Shown: in pieces, positions 26,296 through 35,135 of the stretch
Numbering within the stretch: position 1 is the stretch's first letter
How the letters are laid out: every line of letters starts with the position of its first letter
Assembly (NCBI RefSeq): GCF_003286915.1
Contig: NZ_QMFY01000001.1
Location: forward strand, 1-64,000
Length of the DNA: 64,000 bases
Reading direction: 5' to 3'
From: Pseudochryseolinea flava
GTDB taxonomy: Bacteria; Bacteroidota; Bacteroidia; Cytophagales; Cyclobacteriaceae
Notes under the pieces: generated by a model
Told to the model about the DNA's origin: nothing
The model's input: the letters and a program-made list of their open reading frames with translations, nothing else
Database searches by the model: none
Position numbers and translations under genes: made by a program

Positions 26296-27588
26296 CTAAT
26301 ACTCTGTTCTTTCAAACTCGTAAGTGTGGAAGCGTTCAAAGGCCGCACGTTCAAGTTCTTCGCGATGATTTGGGTGCGCTACTTTAATGAGTTCTTTCGC
26401 ACGCTGACGCATGTTCTTGCCATACAAATATGCAATACCATACTCTGTTACGATATAGTGCGCATGTGCCCGCGTCGTTACCACACCAGCGCCTTCTTTT
26501 AAGAATGACGAAATGCGCGATACACCTTTCGCCGTAATCGAAGGAAGCGCAATGATTGGCTTTCCGCCCTCCGACAATGACGCACCGCGAACAAAATCCA
26601 TCTGACCACCAACGCCTGAATAATGATACGTTCCGATAGAGTCAGAACATACCTGACCCGTAATATCAACTTCAATGGCGCTATTGATCGCCGTAACTTT
26701 CGGATTGGTTCTAATAACAGCTGTATCATTCACGTAGTCGATGTTCAACGCTACTACCGATGGATTGTCGTCTACAAAATCATAAAGCTTGCGACTTCCC
26801 AGCAAAAACGATGTAACTGTTTTTCCTCTATACTTACGCTTGTGCTGATTGGTGATCACACCTTTTTCGATCAACGGAATAATACCGTCGGAAAACATTT
26901 CGGTATGCACACCAAGTTCTTTGTGATTCGTTAATGAAGCAAGTACAGCATCGGGAATTGACCCGATTCCCATTTGTATTGTCGCGCCATCCTCCACTAG
27001 CTCGGCACAATGACTACCAATACGCATATTGATTTCATTTAAGTCACCGCTAACCACCTCAGGAAGTTCTTGCTCGTGATACACGACAGCATCAAAGTCG
27101 TCGATCTTTACAATTCCGTCGCCAATGGTGCGCGGCATGCGTGGATTGACTTGCGCGATGACATGCTTAGCCGTCTTCACGGCAGTCGCGGCGATATCAA
27201 CAGAAACACCGAGTGAGCAAAAGCCATGTTTATCAGGCGGCGACACTTGCACCAACGCAACATCAATTGGCAAAATATTACGCCTAAACAAAATTGGGAT
27301 CTCACTGAGAAAAATCGGCACATAGTCCGCACGCCCGTCATTAACCGCCGACCTGATATTTTGCGACACGAACAATGAGTTGATCCGAAAACTATCTTTA
27401 TACTTTTTGTCCGCAACAATCGCATTGCCTTGCATACTGATGCTCACGATCTCAATATTCCAAAGTTCCGATTGTCGCTCCGCCAGCTTCTGTAATAAGT
27501 AATGAGGCGTTGCAGCACCACCGTGCACGAACACCCGTTGACCTGGCTTAATTACTTTTACAGCATCTTCACCTGTGATATAATTCAT
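26296..27588 (-). CDS. Acetyl-CoA hydrolase / CoA-transferase family
   Basis: A 430-aa cytoplasmic enzyme of the acetyl-CoA hydrolase/4-hydroxybutyrate CoA-transferase family, which moves CoA between short acyl groups. Visible motifs are VFVHGGAATPHYLLQ at the N-terminus, VQVSPPDKHGFCSLG, QMGIGSIPDAVL, HTEMFSDGI with the Glu of the covalent intermediate region, and the end VTEYGIAYLYGKNMRQRA. The ATG at 27588 is preferred to one 16 codons upstream because family members begin directly with the KI.pG..V.. region. It precedes the two membrane genes by 43 bases. It could serve acetate or butyrate metabolism under anoxia. Confidence 0.88.
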   Translation of the reverse strand: MNYITGEDAVKVIKPGQRVFVHGGAATPHYLLQKLAERQSELWNIEIVSISMQGNAIVADKKYKDSFRINSLFVSQNIRSAVNDGRADYVPIFLSEIPILFRRNILPIDVALVQVSPPDKHGFCSLGVSVDIAATAVKTAKHVIAQVNPRMPRTIGDGIVKIDDFDAVVYHEQELPEVVSGDLNEINMRIGSHCAELVEDGATIQMGIGSIPDAVLASLTNHKELGVHTEMFSDGIIPLIEKGVITNQHKRKYRGKTVTSFLLGSRKLYDFVDDNPSVVALNIDYVNDTAVIRTNPKVTAINSAIEVDITGQVCSDSIGTYHYSGVGGQMDFVRGASLSEGGKPIIALPSITAKGVSRISSFLKEGAGVVTTRAHAHYIVTEYGIAYLYGKNMRQRAKELIKVAHPNHREELERAAFERFHTYEFERTEY

Positions 27589-27716
27589 AGCTACTCTATT
27601 TATGGTTTGACAAAATTTACCACCTTCAAAAGACACATCTTCCGGGATAGTTTCATTTTCGTTTCAAAAGTATTTCTTTCACGTCCAGTGTAGGGTGACG
27701 TCGCTCAACCAAAAGC

Positions 27717-27730
27717 CTGATTTATGTCAT
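27717..27730 (-). promoter_or_regulatory. Weak Crp/Fnr-type site toward the CoA-transferase operon
   Basis: On the minus strand it reads ATGACATAAATCAG, one base off the palindrome. The nearest -7-like sequence (TACACTGG, from 27692) is poor and 31.5 nt away, and the start codon is 135 nt off, so this site is less certain than the others. Confidence 0.35.
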
Positions 27731-27779
27731 GATTGCAAGTCGGTCGCATCCGTAACGCTGATACTGTTTAGTGACGCTT

Positions 27780-27823
27780 GTGACTGAAGTCATAATTTAG
27801 CGAAAGAAGGTCAAGTACCTTCG
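27780..27823 (+). promoter_or_regulatory. Crp/Fnr-type site plus -7 box, PRTase operon
   Basis: GTGACTGAAGTCAT (27780-27793) lies 29.5 nt, centre to first base, before TACCTTCG (27816-27823), one mismatch from TAnnTTTG. The ATG follows 18 nt later. Confidence 0.65.
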
Positions 27824-27841
27824 CATCATAACACACATTTT

Positions 27842-28492
27842 ATGATACTCGATCACACGTTTGTTGCGCACGATCGGCGACACGCCGGAATGCAGTTGGC
27901 TGATAAACTTAGCGAATTCAAAAACAGTAATGCCATTGTTGTCGCCGTATCGCAAAGCGGTGCCGTAATCGGCTATTATATAGCCCAACAACTCGGGCTC
28001 CCATTCGAGGTTTGCCTTTGCAAAGCAATTGAACATCCCGCTAATCGACGACAGACACTCGGATCCATTAGCGCCGATGCCGTACTCATGCATAGTGACA
28101 GTTACGGTATACCGCGCGATTACATTCACCATCAGATTATCCTCAACCAAAGTATACTTAAATCACAACGGCAATTTTACCGCGTCGATCGAATGCTAGA
28201 CGTACGCGAGAGAAAAGTCATCCTCGTCGGTGAAACTTTCCTTACCATGGATTCACTCGCCGCATCACTTCATGAAATCCGTCGACAACGTCCTGAGAAA
28301 GTTGTTGTTGCTGCAGCTGCATGCACACCGGAAGTGGCTTCGGAACTCGCACGTTGTACAAACGACGTCACGTTCCTCGTGGTAGAACACAATATTAAAA
28401 CTGAAAAATTATATCACCAATATTCAACGATCGACGACAAGGCAGTAAAATATTTGTTGCGCATGGCCGCTGTTAAAATAAATTACAATTAA
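27842..28492 (+). CDS. Phosphoribosyltransferase-like protein
   Basis: A 216-aa protein of the type I PRTase fold, as in stand-alone 'phosphoribosyltransferase' stress proteins. An N-terminal segment is followed by IVVAVSQSGAVIGYYIAQQLG, a helix pair, and a region KVILVGETFLTMDSLAASL where PRTases have the acidic PRPP loop (usually DDG..TG); here the loop reads GETFLTMDS, so acids are reduced and catalytic activity is uncertain. It reads divergently from the CoA-transferase operon, has its own Crp/Fnr-type site, and is followed 14 bases later by a PNPOx-like gene in the same operon. Confidence 0.8.
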   Translation: MILDHTFVAHDRRHAGMQLADKLSEFKNSNAIVVAVSQSGAVIGYYIAQQLGLPFEVCLCKAIEHPANRRQTLGSISADAVLMHSDSYGIPRDYIHHQIILNQSILKSQRQFYRVDRMLDVRERKVILVGETFLTMDSLAASLHEIRRQRPEKVVVAAAACTPEVASELARCTNDVTFLVVEHNIKTEKLYHQYSTIDDKAVKYLLRMAAVKINYN

Positions 28493-28506
28493 AAACGAAC
28501 AACATT

Positions 28507-28977
28507 ATGATTGGCGCATTAACAAATGAACAAATCGAACACGTACTTCGCAGTGGTTTGATTGGACGAATAGGCTGTTCCAATGGAGCAAATGTCTACG
28601 TTGTCCCAGTCACGTATGTCTTTCACGACAAATACATTTACATCCATTCGCGTGAGGGATTAAAAGTTCAAATCATGAGAACGCATCCTCAAGTCTGCTT
28701 TGAAGTCGACAGTATTGAAGGCATGACAAACTGGAGATGTGTGATTGCGCATGGCACCTTTCAAGAATTGAAGAACGAACCCGATCGCACAGAAGCGCTG
28801 AACATCCTGAAAAATCGACTCGTGCCGTACCTTCTCAGTGAAACAATGCGACCTCAAGGATTCGATCATGCACCGAAGTCTATTGAGAAAGAGCGCCAGC
28901 CTATTGTGTACAGAATTCAGGTTACCGAAATGACGGGGCGCTTCGAAAAAAATGTGTACTCAGAAAAGCTATTGTAA
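28507..28977 (+). CDS. PNPOx-fold flavin-binding protein (NimA-like)
   Basis: A 156-aa protein of the pyridoxamine 5'-phosphate oxidase split-barrel fold. The pattern LTNEQIEHVLRSGLIGRIGC, then VYVVPVTYVFHDKYIYIHS and GLKVQIMRTHPQVCFEVD is that of small FMN- or heme-binding proteins in the Nim/HugZ-like group. Such proteins reduce nitro groups or bind heme or flavin; the exact reaction cannot be told. It forms an operon with the PRTase-like gene under an N-oxide-regulon-type promoter, so a redox stress role is likely. Confidence 0.88.
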   Translation: MIGALTNEQIEHVLRSGLIGRIGCSNGANVYVVPVTYVFHDKYIYIHSREGLKVQIMRTHPQVCFEVDSIEGMTNWRCVIAHGTFQELKNEPDRTEALNILKNRLVPYLLSETMRPQGFDHAPKSIEKERQPIVYRIQVTEMTGRFEKNVYSEKLL

Positions 28978-29175
28978 ACGGGCGAGAATATATCACATCG
29001 CTAGCGGAATCTCGTCTTTGTACCATTGGGCGTTCCCCACTTTGCCATCGCGCACTTCCATCACACGCGGGTCAGGCTATCCGCTGCAACGGGCTCCCCA
29101 CGCAACGCGCAGGGCTACACGCGCCATTTCGGTTTCCGCTCCTATCCTTAACGCGCGGCTTATTGTACTCGCTCT
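28978..29175. repeat. GC-rich intergenic segment, candidate dispersed repeat
   Basis: The segment 29060-29165 is clearly richer in G and C than its flanks and has REP-like phrases (GGCTATCCGCTGCAACGGGC, CGCGCAGGGCTACACGCG). Only one copy is in the window, so a repeat family cannot be shown here. Confidence 0.35.
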
Positions 29176-30090
29176 TCAATTAAACGATTGTCGGAATTCC
29201 AATGGGGATTGACTCGTCTTCGTCTTAAAAAATTTACTGAACGACTGCGGATGTTCAAAACCTAGCTGATACGCGATCTCACTCACCGAAAGATTTGTTG
29301 TCGACAGTTTTTCTTTAGCTTTTTCAATGAGCTTCTCGTGTATGTGCTGCTGCGTATTCAGGCCCGTCAACATCTTCAGCAAACTCCTCAAATAAACAGC
29401 TGACACATTGAGATTAGCCGAAATAAACTCAACCGTAGGTAATCCTTTGCTGAGCAATTCGTCATTGTTAAAGTACGATGTCAGCAGTGTTTCGAGCCGT
29501 TCAAGAATTTCATGACTCGATTTCTTTCTCGTGATAAATTGTCTATGATAAAATCGCTCCCCATAACTTAACAGCAATTCAATTTGAGCAACGATGATTT
29601 GCTCGCTAAAGCGATCGATGTTCGACTGATACTCCGTTTGAATTTTCCGGACGATCTCATTCATCGTCTGCTCTTCTTTTGTAGAAAGGAACAACGCTTC
29701 ATTCACCGCATAGTCGAAGTATTCGTACTGCTTGATCGTTTTTGCGAGCGATGTGCGCCAAAGAAAATCAGGATGAATCAGCAACATCCAGCCCGTGCGT
29801 GTAGCGTTGGCGTTGGGCGCTCTTTGAATTTTCAGCAATTGTTTCGGCGCCATAAAAAACATTACGCCCTGATCAAAATCGTATGACTGTTGTCCGTACT
29901 GCATCTTCCCTCCGACACCTCTTTTAATAGAAATCAAATAGAAGTCGAACAACAAACCGCGTTCATCATCAGTATGTGAACTTTTCATCTTCGCGTAATC
30001 AATAACACTAATCAAAGGATGTTCCGGAGGCGGTAACCCCCGGAGCTTGTGATATTCACCAATCGTCTTAATGTGTATGGGTTCTTTCAT
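29176..30090 (-). CDS. AraC-family transcriptional regulator
   Basis: A 304-aa regulator. The N-terminal ligand-binding/cupin-like part (1-190) begins MKEPIHIKTIGEYHKLRGLP, a start typical of Bacteroidota AraC proteins. The C-terminal HTH_18 domain (about 200-302) has both helix-turn-helices (VEFISANLNVSAVYLRSLLK, VSEIAYQLGFEHPQSFSKFF). The ATG at 30090 was taken because it starts the standard N-terminus and clears the upstream gene stop by 8 bases. It probably controls the SDR gene directly upstream in the same operon; the ligand is unknown. Confidence 0.92.
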   Translation of the reverse strand: MKEPIHIKTIGEYHKLRGLPPPEHPLISVIDYAKMKSSHTDDERGLLFDFYLISIKRGVGGKMQYGQQSYDFDQGVMFFMAPKQLLKIQRAPNANATRTGWMLLIHPDFLWRTSLAKTIKQYEYFDYAVNEALFLSTKEEQTMNEIVRKIQTEYQSNIDRFSEQIIVAQIELLLSYGERFYHRQFITRKKSSHEILERLETLLTSYFNNDELLSKGLPTVEFISANLNVSAVYLRSLLKMLTGLNTQQHIHEKLIEKAKEKLSTTNLSVSEIAYQLGFEHPQSFSKFFKTKTSQSPLEFRQSFN

Positions 30091-30098
30091 CTTGCAAT

Positions 30099-30974
30099 CT
30101 AAAAATAGTTCTTTCGCATGTCTTCCACCAGCCCCATGTGTTCCGGTTTCCAACCCAATACCTGTTGTGTTTTCAATGACGTAGCAGGACCATCGATATT
30201 GATAAACCTACTCATCCAATCAAAATGTTTTAGTGAGTCATCACCCGATACAGAACCAACGGAAACGCCTAACGAATCACCAATGATGTTGGCAATTTCT
30301 CGTAGTGTAATCCCATTGTCGCCGATAGCGTTGTACAAAGCACCCTTCGTCGGGTGTTCCAATGCCAATCGAAATAATTTTGCTGCGTCTAAACGATGTA
30401 CAGCGCCCCAACGATTTTCACCTACGCCTGGATAAGCCGCGATGTTATACTTACGTGCTTGTCGAATCATAAACGGAATAAATCCGTTATCGCCCTTATC
30501 GTGCACCGACGGCGGTAAACGAACCACCGATACGTTGACACCTTCTTGTGCCCACTTCATGGCTGTACCCTCAGAAGAACGTGGTGCGTTAACAGCCTTA
30601 CTGTCCTCCGTGATATTTCCATCCATCAGCGGCAATCCTAAAATCCCCGCGGTGACAATAAGCGGTTTATTCGTACCAACAAGAACCCCCGCCATCGCGT
30701 TGATCACTTCTTTCTCCACTTCATTAGCTTTCACGTATTGCGTGAAGTCGTGGATGAAAGCCGTGTGAATAATTCCATCCGCCAGCAATGCACCTTGCTT
30801 CAAAACATCCAAGTCCTCGAGGCCACCCATTAACACAGCGGCACCACTATCGGTAATCTTCTTCGCCGAAGCTTCCGTACGCGCCAGTCCTATTACCTCA
30901 TGTTTTGCATCTCGTAGTTCCTTCACGACGGCCGACCCTATAAAGCCCGACGCGCCCGTTACAAATACTTTCAT
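30099..30974 (-). CDS. Atypical SDR NAD(P)-dependent epimerase/reductase
   Basis: A 291-aa Rossmann-fold enzyme. The start MKVFVTGASGFIGSAVVKEL carries the GxxGxxG nucleotide site (residues 7-13). Further elements are GLARTEASAKKI (strand 2, NADP-type Arg), DGIIHTAF and the NRWGAVHRLDAAKLFRLAL segment found in NAD-dependent epimerase/dehydratase proteins. No classical YxxxK is obvious, as in the atypical subgroup. It is followed by an AraC gene after 8 bases. The substrate is unknown. Confidence 0.88.
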   Translation of the reverse strand: MKVFVTGASGFIGSAVVKELRDAKHEVIGLARTEASAKKITDSGAAVLMGGLEDLDVLKQGALLADGIIHTAFIHDFTQYVKANEVEKEVINAMAGVLVGTNKPLIVTAGILGLPLMDGNITEDSKAVNAPRSSEGTAMKWAQEGVNVSVVRLPPSVHDKGDNGFIPFMIRQARKYNIAAYPGVGENRWGAVHRLDAAKLFRLALEHPTKGALYNAIGDNGITLREIANIIGDSLGVSVGSVSGDDSLKHFDWMSRFINIDGPATSLKTQQVLGWKPEHMGLVEDMRKNYF

Positions 30975-31163
30975 ATTATTTTGTTTTGTGAAGTACAAAG
31001 GTCATCAATCACGCCCCGTAGCATGTATCCATTACGTTGTTCGTTGTAGTCAAAACGAATCCATTTATCATCATACATCTCCTTACCATTGCAGTAATCT
31101 GCGTATCTTTACACCGATTTGCGTCAATCAATACATTTACGCACGCATTAAAAGACGCTGGCA

Positions 31164-32072
31164 ATGGTCGGCCAAATGATGATCTTTCAACAAAACATGT
31201 TCAAAAGAGTTTATCTCGAGATCTCCAACATCTGTAACGTACAGTGCTCGTTTTGTCCTGTTGTAGAAAAGGATAAGAAGATTATGGATTTGGCAGAATT
31301 TGAAACCGTACTAAAAGACGTTGCTCCCTTAACAGAAATTGTTTGTCTACACCTACTCGGTGAGCCGCTTGCGCATCCAAAGTTTTCAGAGATCTTGGAC
31401 ATCTGCGAACGATACAACACGCAGATCGATTTGACCACAAACGGCATCCTCATCAAACGATATCGTGAGCGCATCATTCAATCCGCTGCCGTGAGACAAG
31501 TCAATTTTTCTATTCAGGCATTTAAAGACAATTTTCCTGAGCGTGACCTCGATCCGTATCTGCTCCCTATATTTGAATTCACCAAATCAGCGCACGCATC
31601 GCGGCCAGAACTTTACATCAACTACAGATTGTGGAATCAGCAAAGCAACGACGCCGACAATGAAGACGTTTTTCAGAAAATAGAATCGAACTTCGATTTG
31701 CAGATCAACCGTAATGTCGAAACGGGTGCGATCAAGTCTAAAAGAATTTGGAATAAACTCTACCTTCATTTTGATTCACGTTTTGAATGGCCTTCTTTTT
31801 CATTGCCACATCAAGGTACTCACGGACGTTGCCATGGCACAGTCAACCATATCGGCATTCACGCGGACGGAACAGTGGTGCCTTGTTGCCTGGATAAGAA
31901 TGGCGCAATCAATCTTGGCAATGCGAAACAACAATCATTGCAAGACATCCTCAACAGCGAAAGATTTGTGAAGATGCGCGATGGATTTTTAAATGGCGTG
32001 TTGGTTGAAGAATTTTGTCAGCATTGCTCGTTTATTACACGGTTCAATAAAACTGCGGCTGCGAAAAATTAA
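31164..32072 (+). CDS. Radical SAM / SPASM-domain protein
   Basis: A 302-aa protein. The radical SAM cluster motif is CNVQCSFC (C-x3-C-x2-C, residues about 24-31), followed by the SAM-contact LHLLGEPLAHP. A C-terminal SPASM domain (about 215-290) carries GRCHGTVNHIGIHADGTVVP then CCLD and FCQHCSF, which would bind auxiliary Fe-S clusters. SPASM enzymes modify peptides or act as maturases, but no precursor peptide gene is seen beside it. Possible starts are ATG 31164 or ATG 31197 (MFKRVYLE); the latter fits the family better. It stands alone. Confidence 0.9.
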   Translation: MVGQMMIFQQNMFKRVYLEISNICNVQCSFCPVVEKDKKIMDLAEFETVLKDVAPLTEIVCLHLLGEPLAHPKFSEILDICERYNTQIDLTTNGILIKRYRERIIQSAAVRQVNFSIQAFKDNFPERDLDPYLLPIFEFTKSAHASRPELYINYRLWNQQSNDADNEDVFQKIESNFDLQINRNVETGAIKSKRIWNKLYLHFDSRFEWPSFSLPHQGTHGRCHGTVNHIGIHADGTVVPCCLDKNGAINLGNAKQQSLQDILNSERFVKMRDGFLNGVLVEEFCQHCSFITRFNKTAAAKN

Positions 32073-32291
32073 ATCGCTTTACGATACGGCGACATACAAA
32101 AACCGCTGTAGGCGAAATTCCTAACAAAGCTTTTCATTGTTAGTTCGTACAATCGACAGGCTCGGCAAATCAATTTCATTTCCATCCTTTTCGTAACAGC
32201 CGCAAATATGGCGCAGCTGAATTCTGTCGATTTTTTCCAAGTTCTGAAACAATCACTTTTGCAACTTTACTGCATACAAACCATCCACGCT

Positions 32292-32858
32292 ATGAAAACA
32301 CTGTTTCTATTAAAGCTCACGATATTCATGTTACTAAATCACATCGCACCAGCACAAACAAAATCTCCAAACGTTATGAACAACTCAACCTACACAATGA
32401 CGATAACACAAACCTTCAATGCCCCTCTTGAAAAAGTATGGACAGCATTTACCGATGCTGAATCCATAAAACGTTGGTGGGGACCAGTCGGATTCACAGC
32501 TCCGATTGCTAACATCAATTTCCGAGAGGGAAATGTTTCACTTGTCTGCATGCGTTCACCTGACGGGTTTGAAATTTTTAACACTTGGACATATCAGAAA
32601 ATTTCGGCTATGAAAAGCATTGAGTTTATCCAGCACTTCACGGACAAGTCCGGTAAAAAAATTAAACCTTCCGATATCGGTATGCCTCCAGGAATACCAG
32701 ACGAAGTGCCACATATTATTACGTTCAAAAAAATTGGCGATCAAAAAACGGAACTCACGATCGTCGAGCATGGATATACAAATCCACAGATTGTTGAAAT
32801 CTCAAAGAATGGTACCGCTTCAATGCTGCAGAAATTCGCAACAGAAGTGGAACGGTAA
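32292..32858 (+). CDS. Exported SRPBCC (AHSA1-like) protein
   Basis: A 188-aa protein with an N-terminal signal (MKTLFLLKLTIFMLLNHIAPAQ) and an SRPBCC/AHSA1 domain: ITQTFNAPLEKVWTAFTD, RWWGPVGFTAPIANINFREG, IIRFKKIGDQKTELTIVEHG-like segment (shown partly). Members bind hydrophobic ligands in a helix-grip pocket. A signal peptide is unusual for this family, which is mostly cytoplasmic; the internal MNNSTYTMTITQ start would give the usual form. The frame is also open further upstream to 32208. Confidence 0.8.
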   Translation: MKTLFLLKLTIFMLLNHIAPAQTKSPNVMNNSTYTMTITQTFNAPLEKVWTAFTDAESIKRWWGPVGFTAPIANINFREGNVSLVCMRSPDGFEIFNTWTYQKISAMKSIEFIQHFTDKSGKKIKPSDIGMPPGIPDEVPHIITFKKIGDQKTELTIVEHGYTNPQIVEISKNGTASMLQKFATEVER

Positions 32859-32886
32859 TCTTATATATACCGACGACGTAATCATC

Positions 32887-33375
32887 ATGAATCAAAACAG
32901 TCAGACAATCGATCAAATTCCGCATATAGCCCTTAGCGAACTTACACGTAACATAGAACGTATTAATAAAATCCTTGATCGATTGTCTGACGCAACATTA
33001 TCACGAAAAACACAGCTTCCTTACGACTGCGGACTTTACATACTTGGCCAATTGATATCACGACTTGATATCTTGCTCGAGAGCTTAGGCACAGCGAAGC
33101 AAAGGTTTCATGAACTTGAAGAAATATACATTTCTAGCTGTAGTTATAGGAACATAGATCAACTTAGCGCGCCGACACTACGCGCGTCGTGGAATATAAT
33201 CAGTATCATTTCCATTGCTGAGCTTAGTCAGATATCGTTAGTCGATTGGTTTGCCTGTCCCCCTGACAATCCGCGAAACATACTTGAGTTACCGCGACGT
33301 TCGCGCATCAGCATATTACTTTTATTTTCTTATAATATCGGCTACAACACAGGTCGACTGAGTCGCATCGCATAA
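32887..33375 (+). CDS. Hypothetical helical protein
   Basis: A 162-aa protein of unknown family. It starts MNQNSQTIDQIPHIALSEL and is predominantly helical by appearance, with no export signal. It follows the SRPBCC gene by 28 bases on the same strand, so it may be co-transcribed. The frame is open upstream inside the SRPBCC gene, but that part is only an out-of-frame reading of it. Function unknown. Confidence 0.5.
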   Translation: MNQNSQTIDQIPHIALSELTRNIERINKILDRLSDATLSRKTQLPYDCGLYILGQLISRLDILLESLGTAKQRFHELEEIYISSCSYRNIDQLSAPTLRASWNIISIISIAELSQISLVDWFACPPDNPRNILELPRRSRISILLLFSYNIGYNTGRLSRIA

Positions 33376-33497
33376 TCTTAGGCCTTACCTTTTTTGTTAC
33401 ATACACCATAGCGAGTCAGAATATGCCTCATTAATGTCGCATTTACACCCGCCGCAAACAGGATATGTGTTGTTGTTTTACACAACAATCAAAGTGT

Positions 33498-34358
33498 ATG
33501 AACGTCTCTCATATCCAATACAGAACATTCGATGTTCACGTAAAACTTCGCAGCATCGTAAAATGTATTTGGTCGTGTGATGCTACCCCCAACAACGGTG
33601 ATCATTTCATTTTCAGAACATACGCTAGTCTTTATCCGACGATCATCTTTTGTAAACAAGGATGGGTAACGCCCGTTGATGATCGTACCCGGGGAGCGGT
33701 TTTATTGCTTGGTCAGGCTAATACTTGGTGTCGCTTCCGAACCAGCCAGGATTTTAAGTTACTAGGCGTAACACTAAATCCATCGGCACTACCACGTCTA
33801 TTCCACATTGCCGCTCATGAAGTGACAAATAGGATCTACGATGACAAACGCGTGTTTCTAAATGATGCATTGGCTACGTTTTGCCGTGAAGTGATTGGAC
33901 ATTCATTCAATCCCAAACACATTATTAACTTGCTGACAGAAAAAAATCAAGAAGACGTAAACTATGACGATCCAATACTTCCCTTTATCATGTCGTGCTT
34001 TCAATGCGATATGCGATCGCCTGTCACTGATTTACCCAGACAAGTTTTCATGTCGCAGCGGAATTTTGAAAGGAAGTTTAAGTACTATACTGGATTTACA
34101 CCGAAAGCGTTTACAAACTTAGCACGCCTTATCGGAACAATAAATTCGTTATCGGTTAAAACCAAAAAACTGTCGGATACAGCACTTGAGCACCATTACT
34201 TCGATCAATCACATTTCTCCAATGAATTCAAAAGGCATACTGGCTTTCAACCCAGCGTTTTTGCAAAGAGTGTTGATGACCAGCGCGCCGTCTGGGAGCA
34301 CTTTTTAAAATTCTTCCACACGTTGTCAATCTGCCCTCCGATGTTGTGCAAATCATAA
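33498..34358 (+). CDS. AraC-family regulator with DUF6597-type N-terminus
   Basis: A 286-aa regulator. The N-terminal domain begins MNVSHIQYRTFDVHVKLRSI followed by VKCIWSCDA, the pattern of the DUF6597 sensor domain (short strands then a Trp-containing motif). The C-terminal AraC HTH (about 175-280) shows VTDLPRQVFMSQRNFERKFK and LSDTALEHHYFDQSHFSNEF. An upstream in-frame ATG at 33465 adds eleven Cys-rich residues and was not used. No neighbouring target is evident. Confidence 0.85.
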   Translation: MNVSHIQYRTFDVHVKLRSIVKCIWSCDATPNNGDHFIFRTYASLYPTIIFCKQGWVTPVDDRTRGAVLLLGQANTWCRFRTSQDFKLLGVTLNPSALPRLFHIAAHEVTNRIYDDKRVFLNDALATFCREVIGHSFNPKHIINLLTEKNQEDVNYDDPILPFIMSCFQCDMRSPVTDLPRQVFMSQRNFERKFKYYTGFTPKAFTNLARLIGTINSLSVKTKKLSDTALEHHYFDQSHFSNEFKRHTGFQPSVFAKSVDDQRAVWEHFLKFFHTLSICPPMLCKS

Positions 34359-34380
34359 GGCACAACAAAGCGCGCTTAGA

Positions 34381-34626
34381 TTAAAAGTGAAGGGAGCTCC
34401 TTCTGACACGTGCAGCTTTCGAATCTTTAAACTTTAATTTTCGGGCCTTTTGTGTGCGACCTTTCTTAGCTGACTTTTTGTTTTTCTTAATATTGAGTTC
34501 TGTGTTGATCTCCGGTAGCGAATAAGCTGCACGCGCGGAAGACGTATAGGCATCGCGTTGTGCAAAGGCTGGCGTTGCAAGGAAAGCAACAAGCGTCAGC
34601 AATATCAAAACTTGTAAATATTTCAT
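34381..34626 (-). CDS. Small secreted basic protein
   Basis: An 81-aa protein with a clear signal peptide (MKYLQVLILLTLVAFLATPAFA before QRDAY). The mature 58 residues are strongly basic, with KKNKKSAKKGRTQKARKLKF, and end in SSLHF. Such tails suggest binding to nucleic acid or an anionic surface polymer, but no family is recognised. It stands alone on the minus strand. Confidence 0.65.
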   Translation of the reverse strand: MKYLQVLILLTLVAFLATPAFAQRDAYTSSARAAYSLPEINTELNIKKNKKSAKKGRTQKARKLKFKDSKAARVRRSSLHF

Positions 34627-34796
34627 AAAGGTAGTTTCATCTATGCTAGCAAAATCATGCCAGCAAGCGCAACGAAGGTTATATGGTCATTCATAATGCC
34701 CACCGGTTCCCTGGCGGCTATTCATTCCACCGTTCACCATGCACATTTACCCTATTTTACCTAAGTTCATGATGAGACCTGCACAAATAATTACGC

Positions 34797-34907
34797 ATGA
34801 ATTATTATACCGTCAAGCCGAGTACAAAACTTGCGAACATCGTTCGCTTTTACTGGGTATTTGAAGGGGCTGCCAGTCCAGATAATCTGTGGGAGGAAGA
34901 AAAATAA
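34797..34907 (+). pseudogene. Fragment of an AraC regulator N-terminus (DUF6597-like)
   Basis: A 36-codon frame reads MNYYTVKPSTKLANIVRFYW then VFEGAASPDNLWEEEK and a stop. This is the typical beginning of a DUF6597-type AraC regulator (Y-x-P-x-x-L-x-x-x-V-x-x-Y-W-x-x-E), cut off after the first strands. No continuation is found in any frame in the next 230 bases. The whole gap 34627-35135 otherwise holds nothing I can name. It is a remnant of a deleted regulator gene. Confidence 0.6.
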
Positions 34908-35135
34908 TTCACTTGCATCATCGATTCATCACAACATCAATACTTCACAATCCACTTTAAAACGCTATCAGCGATGATGCTAGAGTCACTGCAAAATAGC
35001 CATTCGATGGTCTTGGCCACTGGAAATGAATAGGGAAAAATGTACAAGGATCGTGGACATTCGTCCATTCCGGGAGCTAATGATATGATGCACTTTTGTA
35101 TCGTTCATTATCACAAACAAAACACAAAGTTCTTT

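Noticed and set aside
31164-32072. A RiPP maturase system around the radical SAM/SPASM gene
   Set aside because: No precursor peptide, transporter or protease gene lies next to it.
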